64,000 bases of DNA from Streptomyces sp. SID8352 (GCF_009862265.1 NZ_WWGX01000022.1:509305-573304), one strand, 5' to 3'. Shown: positions 37,052 to 47,131, counted from the stretch's first letter. Program-made: numbers and translations. Notes: generated from the letters alone by a model not told the origin.

Positions 37052-38464
37052 TTATACGCCCTGGCTGACGGAGCTCATGTTGAATTCCGGGACCCGCAGC
37101 GCGGGCATCGCCGCCCGGGTGAACCAGTCGCCCCACTCCCGGGGCAGCGTCCGCTCGGTGCGTCCCGCCTCGGTGGCCCGGCCCAGCACGTCCACCGGGG
37201 ACTCGTTGAACCGGAAGTTGTTCACCTCGCCGGTCACCTCGCCGTTCTCGACCAGGTACACCCCGTCCCGGGTCAGCCCCGTCAGCAGCAGGGTCGCCGG
37301 GTCCACCTCGCGGATGTACCAGAGGCAGGTCAGCAGCAGCCCCCGCTCCGTGGCGGCCACCATCTCGGCCGTCGAGCGGTCGCCGCCGCCGTCCAGGATC
37401 AGGTTCCCGGCGGCCGGGGCCACCGGCAGCCCGGTCAGCCCCGCGCTGTGCCGGGTGGTGGTCAGCCGGTTCAGCTCGCCCCCGGCGATCCAGTCCGTCG
37501 CCGTCACCGGCAGCCCGTTGTCGAACACCGACTCGTCACCGCCGGAGGAGTGCGCCACCACGAAGGGCGCGCACTCCAGCCCCGGTTCCTCAGGATCGCT
37601 GCGCAGGGTCAGCGGCAGCCCGGCCAGGCGCTCGCCCAGGCGGGTGCCGCCGCCCGGCCGGGAGAAGACCGTGCGGCCCTCCGCCGCGTCCCGGGCCGAG
37701 GCCGACCAGGACTGGTAGATCAGCAGGTCCGCCACGGCCGTCGGCGGCAGCAGCGTCTCGTACCGGCCCGCCGGCAGTTCCACCCGCCGCGCGGCCCAGC
37801 CCAGCCGAACGGCCAGCTCGGCGTCGAGCGCCAACGGGTCCACGTCGGTGAAGTCCCGGGTGGAGCGCCCCGCCCAGGCCGAGCGGGCGCGGTCCGGTGA
37901 CTTGGCGTTCAGCTCCAGCGTCCCGGTCGGCTGGTCGTGCCGCAGCCGCAGCCCGGTCGACGTGCCCAGGTACGTCGAGGTCAGCTCGTGGTGGGCGAAG
38001 CCGTACAGCTCCCGGCCGCCCGCCCGGGCACGGGCGAACGCCTCCCCGAGGGCGGGCGCGAAGCGGTCGAACACCGCCGGGGAGGTCTCGGCGGGCGGCT
38101 CCGTGAAACCGGGCGACACCGGCACGTCCGCGACCAGCGGCCGCGCGTCCTCGGCCGGACCGGCGTCCCGCGCGGCGGCCTCGGCGGCCCGCACCAGCGG
38201 CTCCAGCTCGTCCCGGGTCACCGCCGACCGCGACACCACCCCGGACGCGGTGCCCTCCCGGCCGCCGACGGTCGCGACGACCGTCAGCCCGCGGCCCCGG
38301 GCGACCCCGTTGGTGGTCAGGGTGTTCCCCGCCCAGCGCAGATTGACGTCGGAGCGCTCCTCCGCGATCACGACACAGCCGTCCGCCCGGGACAGCTCCA
38401 GCGCCCGCTCGACGGTCTCGTACGGCGCGTCGGCCGCGCCGGCCCTGGACGTCCGCCTGCTCAT
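37052..38464 (-). CDS. TldE/PmbA-type metallopeptidase-related protein
   Basis: A 470-aa TldD/PmbA family protein without the HExxxH zinc motif, i.e. the TldE-type partner. Visible family features: WAGNTLTTNGVARGRGLTVV, RYETLLPPTAVADLLIY, the Gly-rich LILDGGGDRSTAEM and GVYLVENGEVTGEVNNFRFN near the C-terminus. The TldD/TldE heterodimer forms a proteolytic chamber used in peptide maturation (e.g. microcin B17, gyrase-toxin control). ATG 38464 overlaps the stop of the 30-codon ORF upstream (ATGA). Confidence 0.9.
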   Translation of the reverse strand: MSRRTSRAGAADAPYETVERALELSRADGCVVIAEERSDVNLRWAGNTLTTNGVARGRGLTVVATVGGREGTASGVVSRSAVTRDELEPLVRAAEAAARDAGPAEDARPLVADVPVSPGFTEPPAETSPAVFDRFAPALGEAFARARAGGRELYGFAHHELTSTYLGTSTGLRLRHDQPTGTLELNAKSPDRARSAWAGRSTRDFTDVDPLALDAELAVRLGWAARRVELPAGRYETLLPPTAVADLLIYQSWSASARDAAEGRTVFSRPGGGTRLGERLAGLPLTLRSDPEEPGLECAPFVVAHSSGGDESVFDNGLPVTATDWIAGGELNRLTTTRHSAGLTGLPVAPAAGNLILDGGGDRSTAEMVAATERGLLLTCLWYIREVDPATLLLTGLTRDGVYLVENGEVTGEVNNFRFNESPVDVLGRATEAGRTERTLPREWGDWFTRAAMPALRVPEFNMSSVSQGV

Positions 38465-38553
38465 CGGCCCGCCTCCTGCGTGGTGTGGGGACTGTGCTGC
38501 TGCGGGCGGCGGCGGCCGCCGGGCACCCGTCCGGTCGAGTGGCGCGCGCTCAT
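38461..38553 (-). CDS. 30-codon ORF bridging tldD and tldE
   Basis: An ORF (MSARHSTGRVPGG ... HTTQEAGR) begins on the tldD stop (ATGA) and ends on the tldE start (ATGA). It has its own GGAGGCGGG Shine-Dalgarno. The sequences around the two junctions are near-copies, GGAGGCGGGACGATGAGC and GGAGGCGGGCCGATGAGC, and tldD and this ORF both end in EAGR. It could be a translation bridge, a real micro-protein, or the result of a duplication. Confidence 0.4.
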   Translation of the reverse strand: MSARHSTGRVPGGRRRPQQHSPHTTQEAGR

Positions 38554-40073
38554 CGTCCCGCCTCCCGCGCGGTGTTCAGGACGCCGACGCCCCGGAAGAG
38601 CGCCGAAGGGCAGCCGTGGGAAACGGCCGCGACCTGTCCGGGCTGGGCCTTGCCGCAGTTGAAGGCGCCGCCCAGGACATAGGTGCGCGGGCCCCCGACG
38701 GCCGCCATGGAACCCCAGAAGTCCGTGGTCGTCGCCTGGTAGGCCACGTCGCGCAGCTGGCCGGCCAGCCGCCCGTTCTCGATCCGGAAGAACCGCTGGC
38801 CGGTGAACTGGAAGTTGTAGCGCTGCATGTCGATGGACCACGAGCGGTCCCCGACCACGTAGATCCCCCGGTCCACGCCGCCGATCAGGTCCTCCGTCGA
38901 CAGCCCGCCCGGATCGGGCCGCAGCGACACGTTCGCCATCCGCTGCACCGGCACATGGGCGGGGGAGTCGGCGTAGGCGCACCCGTTGGACCGCCCCAGC
39001 CCGGTGAGCCGGGCGATCCGCCGGTCCGTCTGGTAGCCGACCAGGGTGCCGTCCCGCACCAGGTCCCAGGACTGCGCCGCGACGCCCTCGTCGTCGTACC
39101 CGACGGTCGCGAGCCCGTGCTCGGCGGTCCGGTCGCCGGTGACGTTCATCAGCTCCGAGCCGTACCGCAGGGTGCCCAGCCGGTCGAAGGTGGCGAAGGA
39201 CGTGCCCGCGTAGGCGGCCTCGTAGCCGAGGGCGCGGTCCAGCTCGGTGGCGTGGCCGACGGACTCGTGGATGGTCAGCCACAGGTTCGACGGGTCCACC
39301 ACCAGGTCGTACGGGCCCGGTTCGACGCTCGGCGCGCGCATCTTCTCCGCCAGCAGCTCCGGCATCCCGGCCAGCTCCGCGTCCCAGTCCCAGCCGGTGC
39401 CGGTCAGGTACTCCCAGCCCCGCCCGGCCGGCGGCGCCAGGGTCCGCATGGAGTCGAACTCGCCGCTGGAGCCGTCCACCGACACCGCGGTCAGCGCCGG
39501 GTGCACCCGCACCCGCTGCTGCGTGGTCGAGGTCCCGGCGGTGTCGGCGTAGAACTTGTTCTCGTGCACGGCCATCAGGGAGGCGTCCACGTGGTCGACC
39601 CCGTCGGCCGCCAGCAGCCGCGCGCTCCAGTCGGCCAGCAGCGCCGACTTCTCCGCGTCGGGCACGGCGAACGGGTCGGTCGCGTAGGACGAGACCCACG
39701 TCCGGTCGGCGTGCACCGGCTCGTCGGCCAGTTCCACCCGCTCCCGGGATCCGGCGGCCCGGATCACCCCGGCCGACAGCCGGGCCATCGCCACCGCCTG
39801 CGAGGCCACCCGGGCGGCGGCGTCCGGGGTGAGGTCCACGCCCGAGGCGAAGCCCCAGGCCCCGCCGTGCACCACGCGCACCGCGTAGCCCAGGTCGGTG
39901 GTGTCCGAGGAACCGGCGGGCCGGGCGTCCCGCAGCCGCCAGGAGGCGCTGCGCACCCGCTCCAGGCGGAAGTCGGCGTGCTCGGCCCCGAGCGCCCGCG
40001 CCCGGGCGAGCGCGGCGTCGGCGAGATGGCGCAGGGGCAGTGCCGTGAAGGCTTCGTCGATGGGGTGGGGCAC
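38550..40073 (-). CDS. tldD: TldD-type zinc metalloprotease
   Basis: A 507-aa TldD family protease. The zinc motif HESVGH is at residues 269-274 and a third ligand, Cys in FNCGKAQPGQ, is near residue 475; both are conserved in TldD. Other marks: WGFASGVDLTPDAAARVA (flavodoxin-like start), ENGRLAGQLRDVAYQATT. The start is GTG 40073 with AAAGAGAC upstream. First gene of a coupled tldD-tldE operon. Confidence 0.93.
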   Translation of the reverse strand: MPHPIDEAFTALPLRHLADAALARARALGAEHADFRLERVRSASWRLRDARPAGSSDTTDLGYAVRVVHGGAWGFASGVDLTPDAAARVASQAVAMARLSAGVIRAAGSRERVELADEPVHADRTWVSSYATDPFAVPDAEKSALLADWSARLLAADGVDHVDASLMAVHENKFYADTAGTSTTQQRVRVHPALTAVSVDGSSGEFDSMRTLAPPAGRGWEYLTGTGWDWDAELAGMPELLAEKMRAPSVEPGPYDLVVDPSNLWLTIHESVGHATELDRALGYEAAYAGTSFATFDRLGTLRYGSELMNVTGDRTAEHGLATVGYDDEGVAAQSWDLVRDGTLVGYQTDRRIARLTGLGRSNGCAYADSPAHVPVQRMANVSLRPDPGGLSTEDLIGGVDRGIYVVGDRSWSIDMQRYNFQFTGQRFFRIENGRLAGQLRDVAYQATTTDFWGSMAAVGGPRTYVLGGAFNCGKAQPGQVAAVSHGCPSALFRGVGVLNTAREAGR

Positions 40074-41269
<1,196 letters not shown>

Positions 41270-41274
41270 TCACC

Positions 41275-42042
41275 ATGAGCGGAATCCTCGAAGGCAAGCG
41301 CATCCTGATCACCGGGGTGCTGACCGAGTCCTCCATCGCCTTCCACACGGCCCGGCTGGCCCAGGAACAGGGCGCGGAGATCATCCTCACCGCCTTCCCG
41401 CGGCCCACGCTGACCGAGCGCATCGCGAAGAAGCTGCCCGCGCCCACCAAGGTCATCGAGCTGGACGTCACCAACGACGAGCACCTCGGGCGGCTGGCCG
41501 ACATCGTCGGCGGGGAGCTGGGCGGCCTCGACGGCGTCGTGCACTCCATCGGCTTCGCGCCGCAGGACGCGCTCGGCGGCAACTTCCTGAACACGCCGTT
41601 CGAGTCGGTCGCCACGGCCATGCACGTCTCGGCGTTCTCGCTGAAGTCGCTGACCACGGCCTGCCTGCCGCTGATGCGGGACGGCGGCTCGGTCGTCGGC
41701 CTCACCTTCGACGCCCAGTACGCCTGGCCGCAGTACGACTGGATGGGCCCGGCCAAGGCCGCCCTGGAGGCCACCAGCCGCTACCTCGCCCGTGATCTGG
41801 GCAAGCAGAACATCCGCTGCAACCTGATCTCCGCCGGTCCGCTCGGCTCCATGGCCGCCAAGTCCATCCCGGGCTTCTCCGAGCTGGCCAAGGTGTGGGA
41901 CAACCGCTCCCCGCTGGCGTGGGACCTGAACGACCCCGAACCGGCCGGCCGCGGTGTCGTCGCGCTGCTGAGCGACTGGTTCCCGAAGACCACGGGCGAG
42001 ATCGTCCACGTCGACGGGGGACTGCACGCCATCGGCGCGTGA
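41275..42042 (+). CDS. fabI: Enoyl-ACP reductase
   Basis: A 255-aa FabI/InhA enzyme that performs the last step of fatty acid elongation. Cofactor motif ITGVLTESSIAFHTARLAQE; FabI-specific YAWPQYDWMGPAKAALE carries the active-site Tyr and Lys; GLHAIGA ends the chain. ATG 41275 follows the fabG stop immediately. It ends at a GC hairpin, giving a two-gene fabG-fabI operon. Confidence 0.97.
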   Translation: MSGILEGKRILITGVLTESSIAFHTARLAQEQGAEIILTAFPRPTLTERIAKKLPAPTKVIELDVTNDEHLGRLADIVGGELGGLDGVVHSIGFAPQDALGGNFLNTPFESVATAMHVSAFSLKSLTTACLPLMRDGGSVVGLTFDAQYAWPQYDWMGPAKAALEATSRYLARDLGKQNIRCNLISAGPLGSMAAKSIPGFSELAKVWDNRSPLAWDLNDPEPAGRGVVALLSDWFPKTTGEIVHVDGGLHAIGA

Positions 42043-42072
42043 ACCCCGGCCGGGCGCCGCGCCCGGCGTTCC

Positions 42073-42102
42073 GGGCCCGCTTCCCCCGGGGGAGGCGGGC
42101 CC
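42073..42102 (+). terminator. Terminator of fabG-fabI
   Basis: GGGCCCGCTTCC (42073-42084) with GGAGGCGGGCCC (42091-42102), a 12-bp stem (one G-T wobble) and 6-nt CCCGGG loop. Confidence 0.75.
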
Positions 42103-42338
42103 TCGGCGCGCCCCGGGGCGGAACCCGCTGGGGGCCGGAACCCGGGAGGGGCGCCCCACGCGCCCGGCGGGGTGTCCCGCGTGCCCGGCGGGGTGTCCCG
42201 CGCGGCTCACCCGTTCGGCTCATCCGGCCGGGCGGGGCGGCCGTGCGGGCCGCAGGCTGAAGCACGGGCGCGGCCGCCCGAGTCCGCGAGCCGCGCCGCC
42301 CTCCCCAGCACCCCCGCACGGCCGAGGAGGTCCCCCTT

Positions 42339-42689
42339 GTGCGTCCTTCCCGCCGTTCCGCCCCGGCGGCCCCCGTCGTCCTCCTGACCCTCCTGTGCGT
42401 GCTCCTCCCGCCGCACGGGGCCGCCTCCCGGCCGCGCGCGGCGGTGGCGCCCGAGCCGTTCGGCGCCTCCTGCCGGGTCCGGACCGACGGCTCCGAGGTG
42501 ACGGCCGACTGCCGCAACCCCTACCCGGAGCCCGACCTGCTCGCCCTGCACGTCGAGTGCCTGCGCTGGTGGGACCCGGACGCCGACGGCGTCCCGGTGG
42601 AGGCCGGACCGGCCGGGCACGTCCGGCTGACCGGCCGCTGCTGGCACGAGGTCCACCACGCCTGGGTCAGCCACGGGCGGACGGGCTGA
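42339..42689 (+). CDS. Small secreted protein with four Cys
   Basis: A 116-aa protein with a clear signal peptide (RRSAPAAPVVLLTLLCVLLP, cleavage near residue 30). The mature part has Cys in SCRVRT, TADCRN, HVECLRWW and TGRCWHEVHH, i.e. two likely disulphides, plus Trp-rich segments. No family recognised. GTG 42339 has CGAGGAGG upstream. Its last 23 bp overlap the convergent FadR-family gene. Confidence 0.75.
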   Translation: MRPSRRSAPAAPVVLLTLLCVLLPPHGAASRPRAAVAPEPFGASCRVRTDGSEVTADCRNPYPEPDLLALHVECLRWWDPDADGVPVEAGPAGHVRLTGRCWHEVHHAWVSHGRTG

Positions 42690-43359
42690 GCCGCCCCGGA
42701 CGGCACTGGAACGGGTAGCCCGCCGCCTCCGCCCCCGCCGTCTCCGCGTCCCCGGCGCGGATCGCGGCGACCAGCCGGGCGTGGTCCATGTGCGTCTCCG
42801 GCGTCAGCTCGGGGCCCAGGTCGCCGCGCAGCCACTCGCGCATCACCTCGCCCAGATCCGCGTAGAGCGCGGTCAGCACGTCGTTGTGCGAGGCCGCCAC
42901 CACGGCCAGGTGGAAGGTCGCGTCCGTCGCCACGAACGCCTCCGTGTCACCCGACTCCCAGGCCCCGTCCCGGCGCGCCAGCAGGGCCTCGATCTGCCCG
43001 AGGTCCTTCTCCGTGCGCCGCTCGGCGGCCAGCCGGGCGGCGGTCGACTCCAGGGTGGAGCGCAGCTCCGCGATGTGCCGGGGGTCGGCGTCCGCGAACC
43101 GGCGGTGCATCACCCCGGCCAGCTCACTGGTGGCCGCGACATAGGTGCCGGACCCCTGGCGGATGTCGAGCAGACCGTTGTGGGCCAGGGCGCGCACCGC
43201 CTCGCGGACCGTGTTCCGGGCGACCCCGAGCTGCTCGACCAGCTCCGGCTCGGTCGGGATGCGCGCGCCGACCGGCCACTCGCCCGAGGCGATCTGCTGC
43301 CGCAGTGTCGCGATGACCTGCTCGGACAGGGCCGCACGACGGGGATGGATCAGGGGCAT
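42667..43359 (-). CDS. GntR/FadR family transcription regulator
   Basis: A 230-aa FadR-type GntR regulator: winged-helix domain (LRQQIASGEWPVGARIPTEPELVEQLGVARNTVREA) at residues 18-60 in pieces, wing GLLDIRQGSGTYV, then an FCD ligand domain (ELRSTLESTAARLAAERR, DATFHLAVVAASHN) with the usual Asp/His metal-binding positions. It is divergent from the MFS gene and probably controls it, as two palindromes overlap that promoter. ATG 43359 has GAAGGTGAG upstream. The ligand is unknown. Confidence 0.9.
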   Translation of the reverse strand: MPLIHPRRAALSEQVIATLRQQIASGEWPVGARIPTEPELVEQLGVARNTVREAVRALAHNGLLDIRQGSGTYVAATSELAGVMHRRFADADPRHIAELRSTLESTAARLAAERRTEKDLGQIEALLARRDGAWESGDTEAFVATDATFHLAVVAASHNDVLTALYADLGEVMREWLRGDLGPELTPETHMDHARLVAAIRAGDAETAGAEAAGYPFQCRPGRLSPSARG

Positions 43360-43515
43360 GGCTCACCTTCGTACGCGGTACCCGCCCCGTCGGACGGCAC
43401 GCCCTACGGCCGGGGCGCGGCGGGGTCGACGGGACGGGGTCGATGGAGGGGGATCAGGGGGATTCAGGGGAGGGACGGTGATGTGGCCGACATCGCTGCG
43501 CTGGGCATCCGATTC

Positions 43516-43548
43516 ATTGGACAACCAATCATCCCATGATTCTATGAT
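43516..43548 (+). promoter_or_regulatory. Promoter and two palindromic operators of the MFS gene
   Basis: ATTGGACAACCAAT (43516-43529) and AATCATCCCATGATT (43527-43541) are perfect palindromes sharing three bases. They cover the likely -35 (TTGGAC, 43517-43522) and abut the -10 (TATGAT, 43543-43548). The -10 sits 7 nt before ATG 43556, implying a leaderless mRNA. The divergent GntR/FadR protein is the obvious binder. Confidence 0.6.
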
Positions 43549-43555
43549 GGTCCTC

Positions 43556-45010
43556 ATGGCCAGTGAAGAGACCCGGACACTGAACTCCCCGACAGGCGGT
43601 GCCCCGACCGCGCACCCGTCCCCGGACCCCGGGGGCGCGGGGAGATCCGCGACGCCCGCCGGGCGTGCGTGGACGGTGTGGGCCGCCCGGCTGCTGCCGG
43701 TCGGCATCGTCCTGGCCGCCGTCAACCTCCGCCCCGCCATCACCAGCCTCGGCGCGCTCATGGAGGAGGTCCGCGACGGGCTCGGCATGAGCGGCGGCGT
43801 GGCCGGACTGCTCACCTCCGTGCCGTCCCTCTGCTTCGCCGTCTTCGGTGTCACCGCCCCCCGGCTGGCCCGCCGGTACGGTCCCGGGGCCGTGGTCTGC
43901 GTCGGCATGGCCGCCATCACCGCCGGCCTGCTGATACGGCCCTACGTGGGCGGCACCGCCGGGTTCCTGGCGGCCAGCTCCCTCGCGCTCATGGGCATCG
44001 CGGTCAGCAACGTGCTGATGCCGGTCATCGTCAAGCGCTACTTCCCCGACCGGGTCGGGACCATGACCGGCCTGTACTCCATGGCCCTCGCCCTCGGCAC
44101 CTCCCTCGCCGCCGCCGCGACCGTGCCGATGACCAGGGCGCTGGGCGGCGGCTGGCAGCCGGGGCTCGCCGTCTGGGGACTGCTGGCGGCGGCGGCCGTG
44201 CTGCCGTGGCTGCCGTTCGTCCGGCAGCGCGGGGCGCGGGGCGCCAACGGGGCGGGCGACGGTCCCGGGGGCGCCCCCTCCCTGGCGGGCGCTGGCCCGG
44301 GCGCGGGTGCCGCGGACGCCGGGGCCGGGAGCGCCGGTGCCGGGACGGCGCGGGCCGGCCGGGCGGCGGGTCCGGAGGGCCGGGCCGAAGCGGGCCCGGA
44401 GGGCGCCGGGCAGGCCCCCGCGCTGCGCATCACCCGCAGCCCCACCGCCTGGGCGCTCGCCGTCTTCTTCGGGCTCCAGGCCACCGCCGCCTACATCACG
44501 ATGGGGTGGATGGCGCAGATCTTCCGGGACGCGGGCGTCTCCGCGGGCACCGCCGGACTGCTGCTCGCCGTGATCATGATGATGGGCGTGCCGCTGGCCT
44601 TCGTCATCCCCCGGATGGCCACGCGGCTGCCCCGCCAGGGTCCGATGGTCGTCGTCCTGGGCCTGTGCGGGCTCGCCGGGTACGCCGGTCTCTACTTCGC
44701 CCCGGTCACCGGAGCCTGGGCCTGGGCCCTGCTGCTCGGCGTCTCCAACTGCGCCTTCCCGCTCGCCCTGACCATGGTGGGGATGCGGGCCCGGACCAGC
44801 GGCGGGGTCGCCCAGCTCTCCGCCTTCGCGCAGAGCACCGGGTACCTGATCTCCATCCCCGGGCCGATCCTGGTCGGCCTGCTCTACCAGCACAGCGGCG
44901 GCTGGGGGCTGCCGATCCTGCTGATGAGCCTGCTGATGGTGCCGCAGATGGTGGTCGGCGTCCTCGCCGGGCGCGACCGCACGGTGGAGGACGAGGTGAC
45001 GGCCCGCTGA
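43556..45010 (+). CDS. MFS transporter, CynX/NimT type
   Basis: A 484-aa 12-helix major facilitator protein of the CynX/NimT group (cyanate/nitroimidazole-type exporters). LPVGIVLAAVNLRPAITSLGALME is the typical first helix. The central cytoplasmic loop carries an unusual insertion of about 65 Gly/Ala residues (about 224-290) without predicted structure. ATG 43556 is supported by a -10 box 7 nt upstream; in-frame ATGs at 43544 and 43547 are less likely. Probably regulated by the adjacent GntR/FadR protein and followed by an SGM_5486-type gene. Confidence 0.9.
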   Translation: MASEETRTLNSPTGGAPTAHPSPDPGGAGRSATPAGRAWTVWAARLLPVGIVLAAVNLRPAITSLGALMEEVRDGLGMSGGVAGLLTSVPSLCFAVFGVTAPRLARRYGPGAVVCVGMAAITAGLLIRPYVGGTAGFLAASSLALMGIAVSNVLMPVIVKRYFPDRVGTMTGLYSMALALGTSLAAAATVPMTRALGGGWQPGLAVWGLLAAAAVLPWLPFVRQRGARGANGAGDGPGGAPSLAGAGPGAGAADAGAGSAGAGTARAGRAAGPEGRAEAGPEGAGQAPALRITRSPTAWALAVFFGLQATAAYITMGWMAQIFRDAGVSAGTAGLLLAVIMMMGVPLAFVIPRMATRLPRQGPMVVVLGLCGLAGYAGLYFAPVTGAWAWALLLGVSNCAFPLALTMVGMRARTSGGVAQLSAFAQSTGYLISIPGPILVGLLYQHSGGWGLPILLMSLLMVPQMVVGVLAGRDRTVEDEVTAR

Positions 45011-45387
45011 CGGGACCGTCGGGCGGGCGGTGCGGCGGTTCGAGCGGCGGTTCGTTCGCCGGAGAGTCCGGTGCCCGGCGCGTCCGGCGGTTCGTTCGCC
45101 GGGCGGTCCGGTGGTCCGTGCGTCCGGCGGATCCGGCCGCACCGGGTGGTCCGGGGTCCTGCGGGGCGCCGTCGCGGGTGCGGCCGGTGCGGGACCGGAG
45201 CGGTCGGGGCGAGACCGGGACGCCCGGGGCGGGAGCGGAGCGGCCGGTGCGGAGGCCGGTGGTGGGGGGCCGGAGAGAAGCCGGTCGCGGAGCCGGAACC
45301 CGAGCCGGTGGCGGAGCGGCCTGTGGGACGGACTCCGGCGGAGGGCCGCCGACCGGGGCGGGAAGCGGGGGTGCGAGACTTGGCCCC
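45011..45387. other. Intergenic with short direct repeats
   Basis: 377 bp. GGCGGTTCGTTCGCCGG occurs twice about 42 bp apart (near 45046 and 45088), within further GGCGGT-rich sequence. No supported gene. Confidence 0.55.
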
Positions 45388-45501
45388 ATGCCCCTCGACC
45401 CGAATCCGCAGCACGGCCAGAAGAAGATGCTGATCGTCTTCGGCTCCTTTCTCGCCATCTTCGTGATCATCGGCATCATCGCAACGATCGCCGCTCCCTG
45501 A
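45388..45501 (+). CDS. SGM_5486 family transporter-associated micro-membrane protein
   Basis: A 37-aa protein, MPLDPNPQHGQKK followed by one transmembrane helix (LIVFGSFLAIFVIIGIIATI) and a short end. It matches the small SGM_5486 family that lies beside MFS transporters in Streptomyces. Despite its size the start, hydrophobic core and charged N-terminus are conserved family traits. It probably associates with the MFS protein upstream; this is inference from position. Confidence 0.8.
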   Translation: MPLDPNPQHGQKKMLIVFGSFLAIFVIIGIIATIAAP

Positions 45502-46921
45502 GCGCGGCCCTGGGCCGGGGGCTCCCGAGCCGGAACGCCCCAGAGGCCCGGAACGCCCCAGAGGCCCGGCCCGCTCCGGTCCGGCCAGCCCCGGAACCCG
45601 GCCGTTCCTGGCCCGGCCAGCCCCGGAACCCGGCCGTTCCCGGCCCGGCCCGCCGCCGGGGTCCGGCCGTTCCGGGTTCGGCCTGCCCCCGGCCCGTTGC
45701 TCACGGCGCTCGGCCGTCTCCGGAGCCGGGGCACCTTCGGATGCCGGGTCTCTGCTGCAACCGGTCGCCCCTCGGAACCCGGCGGACCCGGAACCCGAGC
45801 GACCCGGGACCCGGCGTCTCCCCGGCGGACGCGGAACCCGGGGGAACCGGAACCCGGCGTCTCCCCGGCGGGTGTTCCCCTGGAACCCGGCGGACCCGGA
45901 ACCCGAGCGACCCGGGGCCCGGCGTCTCCCGGGCGGGCGTTCCCCTGGAACCCGCCCGCTCCTGAGCCCGGCGTCGCCTTGTAGCGGGCGCCCTCTGGAA
46001 CCGGCCGCCTCTGAGCCTGGGGTCCGAGAGCCCAGTGTCTCCTTGGGCCCGGCGCCCTCTGGAGGTCGCCGCCCCTTGAATCCGCGGCTTGCTGTCCCGG
46101 GCGTCCACCCGTGTGGCGTTCAGCCCCGCTGTCCCGGCCCGGACCCCGGTTCCCGTGGCCCGCGCCACGGCGCGGAGCCGTCCCCTGGGGCGGATCCGTT
46201 CCCCGCACGGAGCCGGTCGCGGACCTGACGCGATCCCCGGGCCGGAACGACGGGCGCCTGGGCGGCCCCGGGCACCCGGCGCATCCGGGCACCGTGCCCA
46301 CCCGCTTCCCGCCCCCCGGCGACGGCGCTCCGGGCGCGGCGCGCTCCGCGTGCCCCCGGCAGGGCCCTCCGTGCAGGTCATCCGCGTCACCCCCTGCCGC
46401 CGGACGGAACCCGTCCCGGGGCCCCGCGCCGCACTCCCGATCCGTGCCCCGCGCACCCCGGGAACCGCCGCCGGACGCGCCCACCCTTTCCAGCCACCAC
46501 GGCAGGGCCTTCCGCGTACGGCGTGGGGCAGGGTCTTCCGCACACGGCGCCGGGGCGCGGCCCGCACGCGCGCACGGTGTTCCGGTGGTCACGCCGCAGG
46601 TCGGGTTCGCCGCACGGCCCGCAGGCACCGGGGCACGGCGCCCGGTCAGGCACTCCGCGCACGACCCCCGCCCCGAGCACGGTGGCGCCCCACTCACGGC
46701 GGCCCCGGGCCGCCACCCGCACGGCTCCGCCGCCCACCGCCCGCGTCGGGCGGGCCCCTGGTGGGGTTAACCCCCGCGTCCCCTAGGGGGTGAGGGTCAG
46801 GGTTGAGTGGGTGGAGTCCCGGATGGGCCCGGCACCCCGGTTTCCGTACTGTCGGGATGTGCCCGCGGAAGGCGGATCGCGGGGCACGGACAGGGACGCG
46901 CGAAGACCAGCGGAGGCACAC
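45502..46921. other. Repeat-rich 1.4-kb gene desert
   Basis: No frame on either strand has a recognisable product, although long GC-driven open frames exist. The left part contains imperfect tandem repeats (45571-45960). The right part (46000-46750) is proline/arginine-biased in every frame, as expected of non-coding GC-rich DNA. At 46760-46800 there is GGGGTTAACCCC and CCCCTAGGGG, two perfect palindromes just ahead of the next gene. Confidence 0.55.
45571..45960. repeat. Imperfect tandem repeats
   Basis: Two families: a roughly 31-bp unit (CCAGCCCCGGAACCCGGCCG then TTCC) near 45586-45650, and a longer unit around GGAACCCGGCGGACCCGGAA (near 45777 and 45885) followed by CGAGCGACCCGGG and GGCGTCTCC. 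Copies differ by point changes. Confidence 0.7.
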
Positions 46922-47131
46922 ATGTCGGCCCCTACGCACACCAGGCCCCACCCGGCGGCGAGCCCCGGCGGAGCCGACTCCCGGCTGCCCTGGTGGGCCG
47001 TGGCCCTGCCCGCCCTCGCCTTCGTCGCCCTGTTCCTGCTGATACTCGACCCGTCGGACGCCGGAGCGGCCACCGGCGAACCCGCGCTCACCCACCTCGT
47101 GCAGCGGCTCCAGGAGTGGTCCGCGCGCTGA
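46922..47131 (+). CDS. Small membrane protein
   Basis: A 69-aa protein with a Pro/His-rich N-terminus, one helix (LPWWAVALPALAFVALFLLI, about 22-42) and an amphipathic C-terminal helix (LTHLVQRLQEWSAR). No family recognised. ATG 46922 has GCGGAGGCAC upstream, good support for translation. Confidence 0.7.
   Translation: MSAPTHTRPHPAASPGGADSRLPWWAVALPALAFVALFLLILDPSDAGAATGEPALTHLVQRLQEWSAR

Noticed and set aside
45701..46697. Minus-strand frames across the repeat-rich gene desert, which encode Gly/Pro/Arg repeats
   Set aside because: The repeats are imperfect at DNA level and read similarly in several frames; no start with ribosome-binding support and no family.
45502..46921. CRISPR array in the repeat region
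   Set aside because: The repeats are imperfect, adjacent and lack unique spacers of constant size; no cas genes are present.
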